The notes under the pieces: generated by a model | The model's input: the letters and a program-made list of their open reading frames with translations, nothing else | Told to the model about the DNA's origin: nothing | The model's database searches: none | Assembly (NCBI GenBank): GCA_902779705.1 | Contig: CACZCR010000006.1 | Location: forward strand, 1 to 64,000 | From: an uncultured Bacteroidales bacterium | GTDB taxonomy: Bacteria; Bacteroidota; Bacteroidia; Bacteroidales; Paludibacteraceae | DNA: 64,000 bases | Direction: 5' to 3' | Program-made: the position numbers and the translations under genes | Shown: one piece after another, positions 35,864 to 44,223 of the stretch | Numbering within the stretch: the stretch's first letter is position 1 | Layout: each line of letters begins with the position of its first letter

Positions 35864-37372
35864 ATGTTCAAAAAACTCGACATATACATGCTCAAGAACT
35901 TCCTCGGGTTGTTCTTTGCCACACTGTTCATCTGCATCTTCATCCTGCTGATGCAGTTTGTGTGGATGCATATACAAGACCTGGTGGGCAAAGGCCTGCC
36001 GCTGACCGTCTTGGCCGAGTTTTTTGCCTACGCCGTAGCCACTGTTGTTCCTCTGGCACTGCCACTGGCCATACTACTGGCGTCGCTGATCAGCTTTGGC
36101 AACCTGGGCGAACGGTTTGAGTTGATATCGATGAAAGCGGCCGGTATATCGCTGTTTCGCATCATGGCGCCGCTGATGGTGTTTATATCGATGATTTCCG
36201 TTGGCGCGTTCTTCTTCTCCAACAACGTACTACCCAAAGCCCAAACCAAACTGTGGGCCCTGATCTTCTCGCTGCGTCAGAAATCACCCGAGCTGTCGAT
36301 ACCTGTAGGCGAGTTCTATAGCGGCATCAGCGGACTGAACGTCTATGTGCGGCAGAAAGATCCGGTGGACGGGACGCTGTTTGACGTGATGATATACAAC
36401 TACAGCAACGGCTTTGACAACGTATCGGTGACCGTGGCCGACTCGGCACGGCTGTTCTTTACGGCCGACAAGAAATATCTGGTCCTGCGCCTCTATCAGG
36501 GCGAGTGTTTCGAGAACCTGGGCAAGGATGACAAGAAAGCCACCGGTCTGGCTAAGAACATCCCATACCGGCGCGAGACCTTCTCTGCCAAGCAGCTGCT
36601 GTTGGATTTTGACTCCGATTTCTCGCGCTACGACGAGTCGGTGCTCGAAGACCAACACGTGAGCAAGAACGTGGTGCAGTTGATTCAGTCGATCGACTCG
36701 GTACAACTGGAAGCCCATGTACGCAGCCAAGAGCAGAGCGAACAGCTGGTGCGCACCAAGTACTTCGGCCGCGAACGCGAAGCCGGGCGACAGATAGACG
36801 TTCAGCCGGCTACCGAGAAGCCTCTCAAGCTGCCCAAACTGACCAAGCCGGCTCACAATGAGAACGACCTTGACCAACTATATGCTTCGTTCTCCGTCAG
36901 CGACCGCAAACGTGTGGCACAGCTGATGCGCGAAGCCGTGACCAACTATAGCAACCAAGTGCAATACAATGCCCTGATACTGGACGATGCACAACGCTAT
37001 GTCAGACGCCACGAGATAGAGCTACACCGCAAGTTCACGCTCGCCTTCGCGTGCCTGATATTTTTCTTTATCGGTGCACCGCTCGGCGCTATCATCCGCA
37101 AAGGCGGACTGGGCGCTCCGGTTGTGATATCGGTGGTACTGTTTATCATCTACTATATCATCGACAACACGGGGTATAAGATGGCACGCGAAGCATTGTG
37201 GCCCTGCTGGACGGGCATGTGGCTTAGCTCGATGGTGTTGCTGCCGATAGGCATCTTCCTGACCTACAAAGCCGCTACCGACTCGGCGCTGTTCAACCCC
37301 GAGGCATGGTTGATAGGATGGAAAAAACTGAAGACCCAATTTCAAACACGCAAACGACAACACAGCATATGA
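35864..37372 (+). CDS. LptF/LptG-family permease (YjgP/YjgQ)
   Basis: The 502-residue inner-membrane protein has the family pattern: about three transmembrane helices at the N-terminus (from residue 8), a long periplasmic jellyroll-like region and three helices near the C-terminus. LptF/G extract lipopolysaccharide from the inner membrane together with LptBC. The insert at 290-330 (Lys/Pro-rich) is longer than in E. coli. It overlaps ribAB by 4 bp (ATGA). I cannot tell LptF from LptG by eye. Confidence 0.88.
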   Translation: MFKKLDIYMLKNFLGLFFATLFICIFILLMQFVWMHIQDLVGKGLPLTVLAEFFAYAVATVVPLALPLAILLASLISFGNLGERFELISMKAAGISLFRIMAPLMVFISMISVGAFFFSNNVLPKAQTKLWALIFSLRQKSPELSIPVGEFYSGISGLNVYVRQKDPVDGTLFDVMIYNYSNGFDNVSVTVADSARLFFTADKKYLVLRLYQGECFENLGKDDKKATGLAKNIPYRRETFSAKQLLLDFDSDFSRYDESVLEDQHVSKNVVQLIQSIDSVQLEAHVRSQEQSEQLVRTKYFGREREAGRQIDVQPATEKPLKLPKLTKPAHNENDLDQLYASFSVSDRKRVAQLMREAVTNYSNQVQYNALILDDAQRYVRRHEIELHRKFTLAFACLIFFFIGAPLGAIIRKGGLGAPVVISVVLFIIYYIIDNTGYKMAREALWPCWTGMWLSSMVLLPIGIFLTYKAATDSALFNPEAWLIGWKKLKTQFQTRKRQHSI

Positions 37373-38640
37373 AAATAGACACTATACAATCTGCATTAGA
37401 AGACTTCCGCCAAGGTAAGTTTGTGATCGTAGTAGACGACGAGGATCGTGAGAACGAAGGCGATTTTATCACCGCGGCCGAACTGATCACGCCTGAGAAG
37501 GTCAACTTTATGCTCCAGCACGGACGAGGTGTGCTCTGCTGCCCGATCACTGAGCAGCGCTGCGCCGAACTGGACCTGATGCACCAAGTGACCAACAACA
37601 CCTCGATGCTCGGTACTCCTTTCACCGTGACCGTTGACAAGTTGGAGGGCTGTACGACCGGAGTGTCGGCTGCTGACCGCGCCGCTACGATCCGTGCACT
37701 GGCTGATCCTCAGAGCCGACCCGAGACCTTCGGACGACCGGGACACATCAACCCCCTCTACGCACGATCGGGTGGAGTGCTACAACGAGCAGGACACACC
37801 GAGGCCGGCGTTGATCTGGCACGACTGGCCGGACTGCAACCCGCTGCGGCGCTGATAGAGATCATGAACGAGGACGGCACGATGGCACGCATGCCACAAT
37901 TACAACAAGTAGCTAAGGAGTTTGGACTCAAGATCATTACCATCAAAGACCTCATCGCCTATCGTTTGGAAAAAGAAAGTCCTACAGGCGAAGCCGGTCT
38001 TGCAGTGAAACGGTCTTATAGTGCTAACGGTCCTATAGGCGAAGCCGGTCTTGTTGAACGTGGCGAGACCGTCTTTCTGCCGACGCAGCATGGGGAGTTT
38101 ATGCTGACGCCGTTTAGGGATCTGACGACCGGACTGGAGCATGTGGTGCTGACCAAAGGCGAGTGGCGCGAAGACGAACCCGTGTTATGCCGTGTGCACT
38201 CATCCTGTATGACGGGAGATATATTCGGCTCCAAACGCTGCGAATGTGGCGAACAGCTCAACCGCGCGATGCAGATGATAGCCGAGCAAGGCAAAGGCAT
38301 ACTGGTGTATATGAACCAGGAAGGACGCGGCATCGGACTGATGAACAAGATACGCGCCTATAAGCTGCAAGAACAAGGCGAAGACACTGTAGAAGCTAAT
38401 GTGCACCTGGGCTTCCGTCCCGATGAACGAGACTACGGCATCGGCGCACAGATACTGCGTTCGATGGGGGCTTGCCGACTGAGGCTGATGACCAACAACC
38501 CCGTCAAACGTATCGGTCTGGAGAGCTACGGCATCGAGATAGTGGAGAACATACCTATCGAGATCCAACCCAACCCGTACAACGAACGATACATGCGTAC
38601 CAAAAAAGAAAAAATGCATCACCAACTCAAGCTTGTGTGA
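37369..38640 (+). CDS. ribBA: Bifunctional 3,4-DHBP synthase / GTP cyclohydrolase II
   Basis: It makes the two precursors of riboflavin. The 423-residue fusion has a RibB half ([11 protein letters not shown] at 23-33, plus [13 protein letters not shown]) and a RibA half with [20 protein letters not shown] (zinc cysteines) and [16 protein letters not shown]. The linker (about 203-226) is expanded by a duplicated GEAGL segment absent from the usual fusion. The ATG at 37369 overlaps the stop of the permease gene; the frame is open upstream to 37306, but that would overlap by 66 bp. Riboflavin genes with a lipid transporter are a common Bacteroidota arrangement. Confidence 0.93.
   Translation: MKIDTIQSALEDFRQGKFVIVVDDEDRENEGDFITAAELITPEKVNFMLQHGRGVLCCPITEQRCAELDLMHQVTNNTSMLGTPFTVTVDKLEGCTTGVSAADRAATIRALADPQSRPETFGRPGHINPLYARSGGVLQRAGHTEAGVDLARLAGLQPAAALIEIMNEDGTMARMPQLQQVAKEFGLKIITIKDLIAYRLEKESPTGEAGLAVKRSYSANGPIGEAGLVERGETVFLPTQHGEFMLTPFRDLTTGLEHVVLTKGEWREDEPVLCRVHSSCMTGDIFGSKRCECGEQLNRAMQMIAEQGKGILVYMNQEGRGIGLMNKIRAYKLQEQGEDTVEANVHLGFRPDERDYGIGAQILRSMGACRLRLMTNNPVKRIGLESYGIEIVENIPIEIQPNPYNERYMRTKKEKMHHQLKLV
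37981..38052. repeat. In-frame duplication inside the RibBA linker
   Basis: CCTACAGGCGAAGCCGGTCT (37981-38000) recurs as CCTATAGGCGAAGCCGGTCT (38032-38051), one mismatch in 20, giving PTGEAGL and PIGEAGL. It falls exactly at the junction between the two enzyme domains. Confidence 0.85.
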
Positions 38641-38695
38641 GTTTTGGCACGATATTTGCAAAAGTTGAAGCAAAACCCTTTAAATGTTTATGATT

Positions 38696-40177
38696 ATGAA
38701 ACGACTACTGACTCTGTTAAGCGTATTTCTGTTCGCAGCGAGCATGAGTGTACGCGCCGACGAAACCATCACGGTTTCTGCCACCAACGCCGATATATCG
38801 CAGTCGTTGGACTTAAAAGTAGTAGCTAACTTGTTTGCTGAGGCTAAGAACCTCGAGGAGTTTGAGAAAACACTCAACGACCCGAGCGAGTTCTACAACA
38901 ACCTCGACCTCAATGGCGACGGAGAAGTGGACTACATCCGCGTAGTAGAGGTAGGTGAAGGCAACCAACGCATGGTGATCCTGCAAGCTGTTCTGGCTAA
39001 GGATATCTACCAAGATATAGCCACTATCTACGTAGAGAAAGACGAGACTAACAACGTAACGATGCAGATCATAGGTGACGAATATATCTATGGTACCAAC
39101 TACGTGATCGAACCCGTATATATCTACCGTCCGGTGATCTACGATTGGTTCTGGAGCCCTTCGTGGTACGCGTGGCATAGCCCTTGGTACTGGGGATATT
39201 ACCCCTCATGGTGGTACTTCCATAGTTGCTTGGCTTGGGATATCTACTGGAACCACTGCTGGGCATACCATCACCATCATCACCACTGCTCGTACCACTA
39301 CGCACGTGAGCCGCATCATCGCTACCGCGACATGGCAAACCGTCACCACAGCGTAAGCCACCGCGAGTATGCCACGGCGCATCCTGACCGTAGCTTCTCG
39401 CACCGTAACAGCTCAACCGGTTACACCAACGCCCGTGGCGTAGAGCGCTCGATCGCTACTTCTACCCGCAACGCTGGCGGCGCAGGAGCCACTTATCGCA
39501 CCGCAGGTACCGGCCGTACCGCACCGGGAGCAGGATCTCCTCGTACCGCAGCAGGCGCAGGATCAACCCGTACCGCTACAAGCGCTACTCCTGTCGGACG
39601 CTCAGACCGCACATTCGGTAGCAGCAACATCCGTACCGGCGCCGGCCATGCAGGCAGCTCGCCCCGTACCGCTGCAAGCACAGGCAGTGCACCTCGCACC
39701 GCTACAGCAGGCCCTGCTCCTCGTACCGCAGGTAGCTCAGCCACTGTCACTCGCAGCACAGGTTCGTCCTCGAGCGTAAGCCGTGGCTCTAGCAGCTCAT
39801 CGAGCAGCACCTACCGTCCCACAGGTCACTCTGCCGGCGGTAGCCGCACAGCAGGTAGCTCCTCGAGCGTAACCCGTAGCTCAAGCAGCTCATCGAGTAG
39901 CACCTACCGTCCCGGCAGTTCGTCCTCGAGCAGCACATACCGCAGCAGCGGATCGTCCTCGAGCAGCACGTACCGTAGCAGCAGTTCGTCTTCGAGTTCT
40001 CGCTCGTCCGGCAGCAGCTATTCAGGTAGCAGTCGCAGCTCCAGTAGCGGAGGATTCTCCGGCGGTAGCCGTAGCTCCAGTGGAGGCGGTTTCTCAGGAG
40101 GCAGTCGCTCCAGCGGAGGTGGATTCTCCGGAGGTGGACGCTCTGGCGGAGGCGGTGGAGGCTCGCATCGCAGATGA
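38696..40177 (+). CDS. Exported His-rich / Ser-Gly-rich low-complexity protein
   Basis: The 493-residue product (start at 38696; ATG at 38684 or 38690 would add 2-4 residues) has a signal peptide MKRLLTLLSVFLFAASMSVRA. A globular domain (about 22-130) includes DLNGDGEVDYIRV, an EF-hand-like calcium loop. Next comes an aromatic stretch (WSPSWYAWHSPWYWGYYPSWWYF) and a natural hexahistidine with further histidines. The C-terminal half is Ser/Thr/Arg/Gly low-complexity, ending in Gly-rich FSGG units and SHRR. The function is unknown; metal binding or surface matrix are possibilities. It follows ribBA by 55 bp. Confidence 0.7.
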   Translation: MKRLLTLLSVFLFAASMSVRADETITVSATNADISQSLDLKVVANLFAEAKNLEEFEKTLNDPSEFYNNLDLNGDGEVDYIRVVEVGEGNQRMVILQAVLAKDIYQDIATIYVEKDETNNVTMQIIGDEYIYGTNYVIEPVYIYRPVIYDWFWSPSWYAWHSPWYWGYYPSWWYFHSCLAWDIYWNHCWAYHHHHHHCSYHYAREPHHRYRDMANRHHSVSHREYATAHPDRSFSHRNSSTGYTNARGVERSIATSTRNAGGAGATYRTAGTGRTAPGAGSPRTAAGAGSTRTATSATPVGRSDRTFGSSNIRTGAGHAGSSPRTAASTGSAPRTATAGPAPRTAGSSATVTRSTGSSSSVSRGSSSSSSSTYRPTGHSAGGSRTAGSSSSVTRSSSSSSSSTYRPGSSSSSSTYRSSGSSSSSTYRSSSSSSSSRSSGSSYSGSSRSSSSGGFSGGSRSSSGGGFSGGSRSSGGGFSGGGRSGGGGGGSHRR

Positions 40178-40270
40178 GAAGTTAGATGTTCAATCTAAGA
40201 AGTGAAAATGTTCGGATTTCGCAAATGTATGTTGTTTTTGACATATTTCGCACATTTTTAAGCTAAAATA

Positions 40271-40302
40271 TTTGCACATATCAAAAAATAGCAGTACTTT
40301 TG
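40271..40302 (+). promoter_or_regulatory. Promoter of a free-standing small RNA
   Basis: TTTG at 40271-40274 and TACTTTTG at 40295-40302, 20 bp apart, extended as TTTGCACATATC. Confidence 0.75.
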
Positions 40303-40377
40303 CACCGTGTTTTTCATGGTATTAGATTTTAAGGTTAAGAAAAAGGTTGGGTTGTCGTGAGACAACCCTCTTTTTTT
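40303..40377 (+). ncRNA. Candidate small RNA (~70 nt)
   Basis: The promoter at 40271-40302 and a strong terminator at 40349-40377 enclose about 70 nt with no known gene. A 14-codon frame (40316-40360, MVLDFKVKKKVGLS) has its TGA exactly in the terminator loop, so it may be a leader-type peptide, or chance. The phrase CATGGTATTAGATTT resembles sequence I recall from other Bacteroides genomes, but I could not check this. The next gene on this strand is far away. Confidence 0.55.
40349..40377 (+). terminator. Terminator of the small RNA, possibly bidirectional
   Basis: The perfect 8-bp stem GGGTTGTC/GACAACCC with loop GTGA is followed by seven T. On the minus strand it is followed by a T-rich run (AACCTTTTTC), so it may also end the glycosyltransferase operon at 40402. 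Confidence 0.85.
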
Positions 40378-40401
40378 GCAACACTTTTTTCCGTGTAGTG
40401 T

Positions 40402-41370
40402 TTATTTCGAAAACAGGATATACCCTTTGATGGTATCGGGATAGGAGATGACGGCTTTGGCCAGATTCTCCTTTCGTATAGGACGATAGTAGTGGCGTCG
40501 AAAGTAGTGGTAGTCAGCCCGCGCACGAAGAACAGCGAAGGCGTTCTTGGCTTTGCCGGTGAAGAAGAACTTGAGCGCAGCCGCATAGTCGAGCCAGAAG
40601 CGTAGGAACATCACGCCGTGGAAGTGAGGCATGTTCTTATAGATCATGAGTAGGTTGTTGCGGAAATTGAGGTAGGTCTTCTTGGGGTTCTCGTAGTTGA
40701 GCATACCGCCTCCGAGATGGTAAACCACTGATTCGGGCACACAAGCTATCTTATAGCCGCGGCAGTTGAGTCGCCAACACAGGTCTATCTCCTCCATATG
40801 GGCAAAGAAGCGTCCGTCCAGTCCGCCCTCTTTGACATAGACATCGCGTCTGATGAGCATGCAGGCTCCTGTAGCCCACAGGATATCGGCTACGGTGTCA
40901 TACTGCCCGTGGTCGGTCTCTACCTTATCCAACACGCGTCCGCGACAGTAGGGATAGCCCAGGCGATCCAGATAGCCTCCGGCAGCTCCGGCATGCTCAA
41001 AGCGCTCTTTGTTACGCCACGAACGGATCTTAGGTTGCACTGCCGCCACTTCGGGATGTGACTCCATATAAGCGAGTAGGGGAGTGAGCCAGCCTTCGGT
41101 GACTTCTACATCGGAGTTGAGCAGCACGACATAGTCGCTGTTGACCTGCTCGATGGCGCGGTTGTAGCCTTTGGCGAAGCCGTAGTTATGCTCCAGGCGA
41201 ATGATACGCACCGAAGGAAACTCGGCACGTACGATATCGATCGAGTTGTCGGACGAGCCATTGTCGGCCATGATGATCTCCGCCTCCGGCGTATTGGCCA
41301 CTACAGACGGCAGATAACGGCGTAGGAGCTCCAGTCCGTTCCAGTTGAGTATGATTACACTACAGGTCAT
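40402..41370 (-). CDS. Glycosyltransferase family 2 (rhamnosyltransferase-like)
   Basis: The 322-residue protein has the GT-A fold start CSVIILNWNGLELLRRYLPS, MADNGSSDNS, NYGFAKGYNRAIEQ and the metal-binding region VLLNSDVEVTEGW, then WATGACMLIRRDVY and HMEEIDLCWRL. This is the layout of membrane-associated glycosyltransferases that add sugars to lipid carriers or surface glycans. It is the last gene of the minus-strand operon that begins with YihY and includes CdsA and the acyltransferase. Confidence 0.88.
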   Translation of the reverse strand: MTCSVIILNWNGLELLRRYLPSVVANTPEAEIIMADNGSSDNSIDIVRAEFPSVRIIRLEHNYGFAKGYNRAIEQVNSDYVVLLNSDVEVTEGWLTPLLAYMESHPEVAAVQPKIRSWRNKERFEHAGAAGGYLDRLGYPYCRGRVLDKVETDHGQYDTVADILWATGACMLIRRDVYVKEGGLDGRFFAHMEEIDLCWRLNCRGYKIACVPESVVYHLGGGMLNYENPKKTYLNFRNNLLMIYKNMPHFHGVMFLRFWLDYAAALKFFFTGKAKNAFAVLRARADYHYFRRHYYRPIRKENLAKAVISYPDTIKGYILFSK

Positions 41371-41384
41371 ATAGTTTTAGTCTA

Positions 41385-42230
41385 TTAGTTGTCTTGTTTG
41401 GGTTTTGGCCACTTCCAGCGGTTGTGGCTCCAGAGCCATAAGTCCGGTTGACGGAGAATGTTCTCCTCTAATATATTCGCGTACGCGCGTGTGATATCGC
41501 CTTCGGCTGTTGTTTGCGGCTGATCGCTTAGCACGCGCAGATCGACCTCATAATAGCCCCGTTTGGGACGAGTGATAAACAGGTATATCACGGGGTAGTT
41601 AAATTTCTTAGCCAGTACCTCTCCGCCATCCAGAAATCCTGTCTCTTGGTTGAGAAACGGCACCCATGTTCGTGTGACCTGTGGCCGCGGTTTCTGGTCG
41701 GAGAGCAGTCCTACGGTGATGGGTTGGTGCTCCGCCCGATAGCGTACCATCTCACGCAGGATACGCTGTTTCTCCACACACCTGCCGCCTCGTTTAGCAC
41801 GAATGGCTAGCATCAGTCGGTCAGCCAGACGGTTGTTGAGGCGTCGATAGACATTGAGTTCGATCACGCCCGGGCTGAGCCATTGTTGGATACTGGCCAT
41901 CCATTCCCAGTTACCCATATGCGCCAGCATCAGTATGCCTCCTCCGGCAGCGTCGATGAGTCTGTTGGCCTCTTCGGCATGGTGGAAGACCACGTGTTGA
42001 CGCATCTGGTGGTCGGTCATCAGGTAGCCGTAGAGCGCTTCCATGATCGTGTCGCAGAACTGGCGGTAGAACCGACGCTCGATCCGACGTATCTCTTTGG
42101 GCGAGCGATCCGGAAAAGCGTTGGTCAGGTTCTTGCGCACCACACGGCGTCTATACCGCACCACATAGTATAGTAGCGGGTAGATCAGCCAGTCCACCAA
42201 ACGGTGCATGATGCGCAAGCCGATACGCAT
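41385..42230 (-). CDS. LpxL/HtrB-like acyltransferase
   Basis: The 281-residue protein is of the lysophospholipid/lipid A acyltransferase family, with the catalytic HX4(D/E) motif in LAHMGNWEWMAS, an N-terminal hydrophobic segment and LSDQKPRPQVTRTWVPFLNQETGF. It probably adds a secondary acyl chain to lipid A using acyl-ACP. It is encoded 1 bp downstream of cdsA, which makes CDP-diacylglycerol, so envelope lipid synthesis is grouped here. Confidence 0.87.
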   Translation of the reverse strand: MRIGLRIMHRLVDWLIYPLLYYVVRYRRRVVRKNLTNAFPDRSPKEIRRIERRFYRQFCDTIMEALYGYLMTDHQMRQHVVFHHAEEANRLIDAAGGGILMLAHMGNWEWMASIQQWLSPGVIELNVYRRLNNRLADRLMLAIRAKRGGRCVEKQRILREMVRYRAEHQPITVGLLSDQKPRPQVTRTWVPFLNQETGFLDGGEVLAKKFNYPVIYLFITRPKRGYYEVDLRVLSDQPQTTAEGDITRAYANILEENILRQPDLWLWSHNRWKWPKPKQDN

Positions 42231-42231
42231 A

Positions 42232-43080
42232 TCAGAACAGTGCTAAGCAAGCAATGAGTAATACTGAAGCCGGAACAGCCAGCAGTACCGAGTCAAAACG
42301 ATCCAATACGCCTCCGTGTCCCGGTAGGAAATAGCCGGAGTCCTTGACGCCTATGGTGCGCTTGAAGAGCGACTCCATCAGGTCGCCAAACGTGCCAAAC
42401 ACGGCTACCATCAGTGCAAAGCATACACCTGCTGCAAAGGCATGGTGGGACGAGAGGCTGTGGAACCAGCCGAAGTGTGCTAATAGTGCACCGGCCGCCA
42501 AAGCAAAGACGATACCGCCGATCAGACCTTCCCAACTCTTCTTGGGGCTGACGCGGGGGAACATCTTGTGGTTGCCTTTGGGCAGTTTGGCTGTCAGACA
42601 GCCTACGCAGTAAGCGCCTGTGTCGTTGACCCATATCAGCACAAACACTGCCAGCAGCAGGTAGGCGTCAAAGAAATAGAGCACGTTCATCAGTGCAAAC
42701 GGCAGGGCGATCATTATCTGTGACTGCAGCCAGTTGCCCCAGTTCTGAACAGGATTCTCAGCTTTGAGCCACAACTCGGCTAGCAATGCTGCCATCACGA
42801 CGATGCCGTATAGGATACCGCCAATGATCATCCATCCACCGTAGCAGAACTCGGCCAGGCCGTTAGGAATCCATGCAGTGGCAAACAGTAGTGCTGCGGC
42901 TATCATTCCCAACGCTGTGGCCAGGCGGGACGAACCCATGAGATGGTGAAACTCGCGCACGGCCAGCATACTGATGATAGCAAACAGTGCGCCGTAGAAC
43001 ATAGGATGCACCAGTATCGATGCAACCACCACGCCCACATACAGGGCGCCGGATAGGGTACGTTGAACCAAATTACTCAT
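42232..43080 (-). CDS. cdsA: Phosphatidate cytidylyltransferase
   Basis: It converts phosphatidic acid and CTP to CDP-diacylglycerol for phospholipid synthesis. The 282-residue integral membrane protein has several helices and the full CdsA signature: SLFKRTIGVKDSGYFLPGH followed by GGVLDRFDS. It also has the upstream SPKKSWEGLIGG segment. It lies 2 bp after a small acidic protein gene. Confidence 0.95.
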   Translation of the reverse strand: MSNLVQRTLSGALYVGVVVASILVHPMFYGALFAIISMLAVREFHHLMGSSRLATALGMIAAALLFATAWIPNGLAEFCYGGWMIIGGILYGIVVMAALLAELWLKAENPVQNWGNWLQSQIMIALPFALMNVLYFFDAYLLLAVFVLIWVNDTGAYCVGCLTAKLPKGNHKMFPRVSPKKSWEGLIGGIVFALAAGALLAHFGWFHSLSSHHAFAAGVCFALMVAVFGTFGDLMESLFKRTIGVKDSGYFLPGHGGVLDRFDSVLLAVPASVLLIACLALF

Positions 43081-43082
43081 CG

Positions 43083-43430
43083 TTAGTCCTCCTCTGTATA
43101 ATAGCCTTGTTCGATACCATACTGCAACTCGCCGTCCATGATCAGTTGAATCTGAACGATACTGAGCCGGCGTCCATCTTCGCGTACGGCGTTGACGATA
43201 TAGTCCAGTTGTTCGGTCTCGTCGACCTCGCCCTCCAGATACTCCATCTCGTCGCCTTTGTCCACGAGCAGACCTTTGTCTTCCAGATAGTCGTCCATCA
43301 GATCGAGTACCAGCAGTATATCGTCCGGCGATATACCTTGTCGGTCTTGCTCAGGAATGAGATTCCATATATACTCCACCATGCGACGCTCCTCGGCATC
43401 CATGAGGCTCATTTCGATTGTATTAGTCAT
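43083..43430 (-). CDS. Small acidic protein of unknown function
   Basis: The 115-residue protein (start at 43430, ATG overlapping the end of the DUF3298 gene by 8 bp) is strongly acidic, with the repeated pattern DILLVLDLMDDYLEDKG and EYLEGEVDETEQLDYI. It has no signal peptide or transmembrane segment and no catalytic motif. It is probably a soluble helical adaptor. A longer version to 43466 is possible but would overlap the DUF3298 gene by 44 bp. I do not recognise the family. Confidence 0.65.
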   Translation of the reverse strand: MTNTIEMSLMDAEERRMVEYIWNLIPEQDRQGISPDDILLVLDLMDDYLEDKGLLVDKGDEMEYLEGEVDETEQLDYIVNAVREDGRRLSIVQIQLIMDGELQYGIEQGYYTEED

Positions 43431-44223
43431 GATGATGTATGATTGTAGTGTCACGTAGCCATTCACGCATATCCTCCAGTGCTACGGTAGCTGTCTGTGC
43501 GCCCTCGGCGTAGCATGCTATCTCGTTCTCTTGGAACAGGTAGGTGATGAACTCCTCGTTGATATAGAAATTGCCATTCGGCTCTGCTTGTGCCACATCC
43601 ATACCTATGTTCTCCAGACTGCGTACGCGCCCCGTACGTCCGTGTGCGTTCCAAATGGATCGGCTGAGCAACTTGGTCAGGGTTGGTTCGTAGCCATCCT
43701 TGAACAACTCTTGCTCGGTGATACGTTTGCCGGTACGGCGGTCGTAGCTATAGTAGAACGTGTAGTGTGATCCGTGCGGTGCCAGACTGCTGCCTTGCTC
43801 CTCATAGAGTTCAAAATTGAGGAAGCACTCACATGGGTCGTCGATAGACAGGCGTGTGCAGTGGTAGATCAATCCGCTCTCTTCGGCCTCCAGGCCCATC
43901 GACTCGTCGACTGCATACTCCTGGCGATACTGCTCGCGCAGCGTATCCGAATAGAGCAGCATGGCTTGCTCGATGGTGCTACCTACGGCATCCACACCGA
44001 AGATCTGCGCCATCACATCGCGACGGATAGCCTCCAGCGCGCTGTCCTCACGGCAAGGCCATTCGACCTTGAAGTCCATGTTGAGTATAGACAAGGCGTT
44101 GAGCGTGTCATGGGTGTGGAGCGTATAGGTGTTGCTCACATGACGAATAGGCGACTGTTGCTCGGGAGCACAACTCGCCAGCAGCAGGGCTGCAGACAGA
44201 ATAGCTAAAAAAGAGTGTTTCAT
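43423..44223 (-). CDS. DUF3298/RsiV-like lipoprotein
   Basis: The 266-residue protein has a lipobox (LLASC, Cys at about 18). A DUF4163/DUF3298-type domain is visible in CFLNFELYEEQ, SHYTFYYSYDRRTGKRITEQELFKDG and NFYINEEFITYLFQENEIACYAEG. In RsiV, this domain binds lysozyme; here the anti-sigma N-terminal part is missing, so the protein is only a relative. It is outer-membrane or periplasmic. It overlaps the amylase stop by 1 bp and the acidic gene by 8 bp. Confidence 0.75.
   Translation of the reverse strand: MKHSFLAILSAALLLASCAPEQQSPIRHVSNTYTLHTHDTLNALSILNMDFKVEWPCREDSALEAIRRDVMAQIFGVDAVGSTIEQAMLLYSDTLREQYRQEYAVDESMGLEAEESGLIYHCTRLSIDDPCECFLNFELYEEQGSSLAPHGSHYTFYYSYDRRTGKRITEQELFKDGYEPTLTKLLSRSIWNAHGRTGRVRSLENIGMDVAQAEPNGNFYINEEFITYLFQENEIACYAEGAQTATVALEDMREWLRDTTIIHHHD

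Noticed and set aside
39286..39310. Hexahistidine tag as vector contamination
   Set aside because: It is embedded in a natural His/aromatic-rich region with varied codons, inside an intact gene with chromosomal neighbours.
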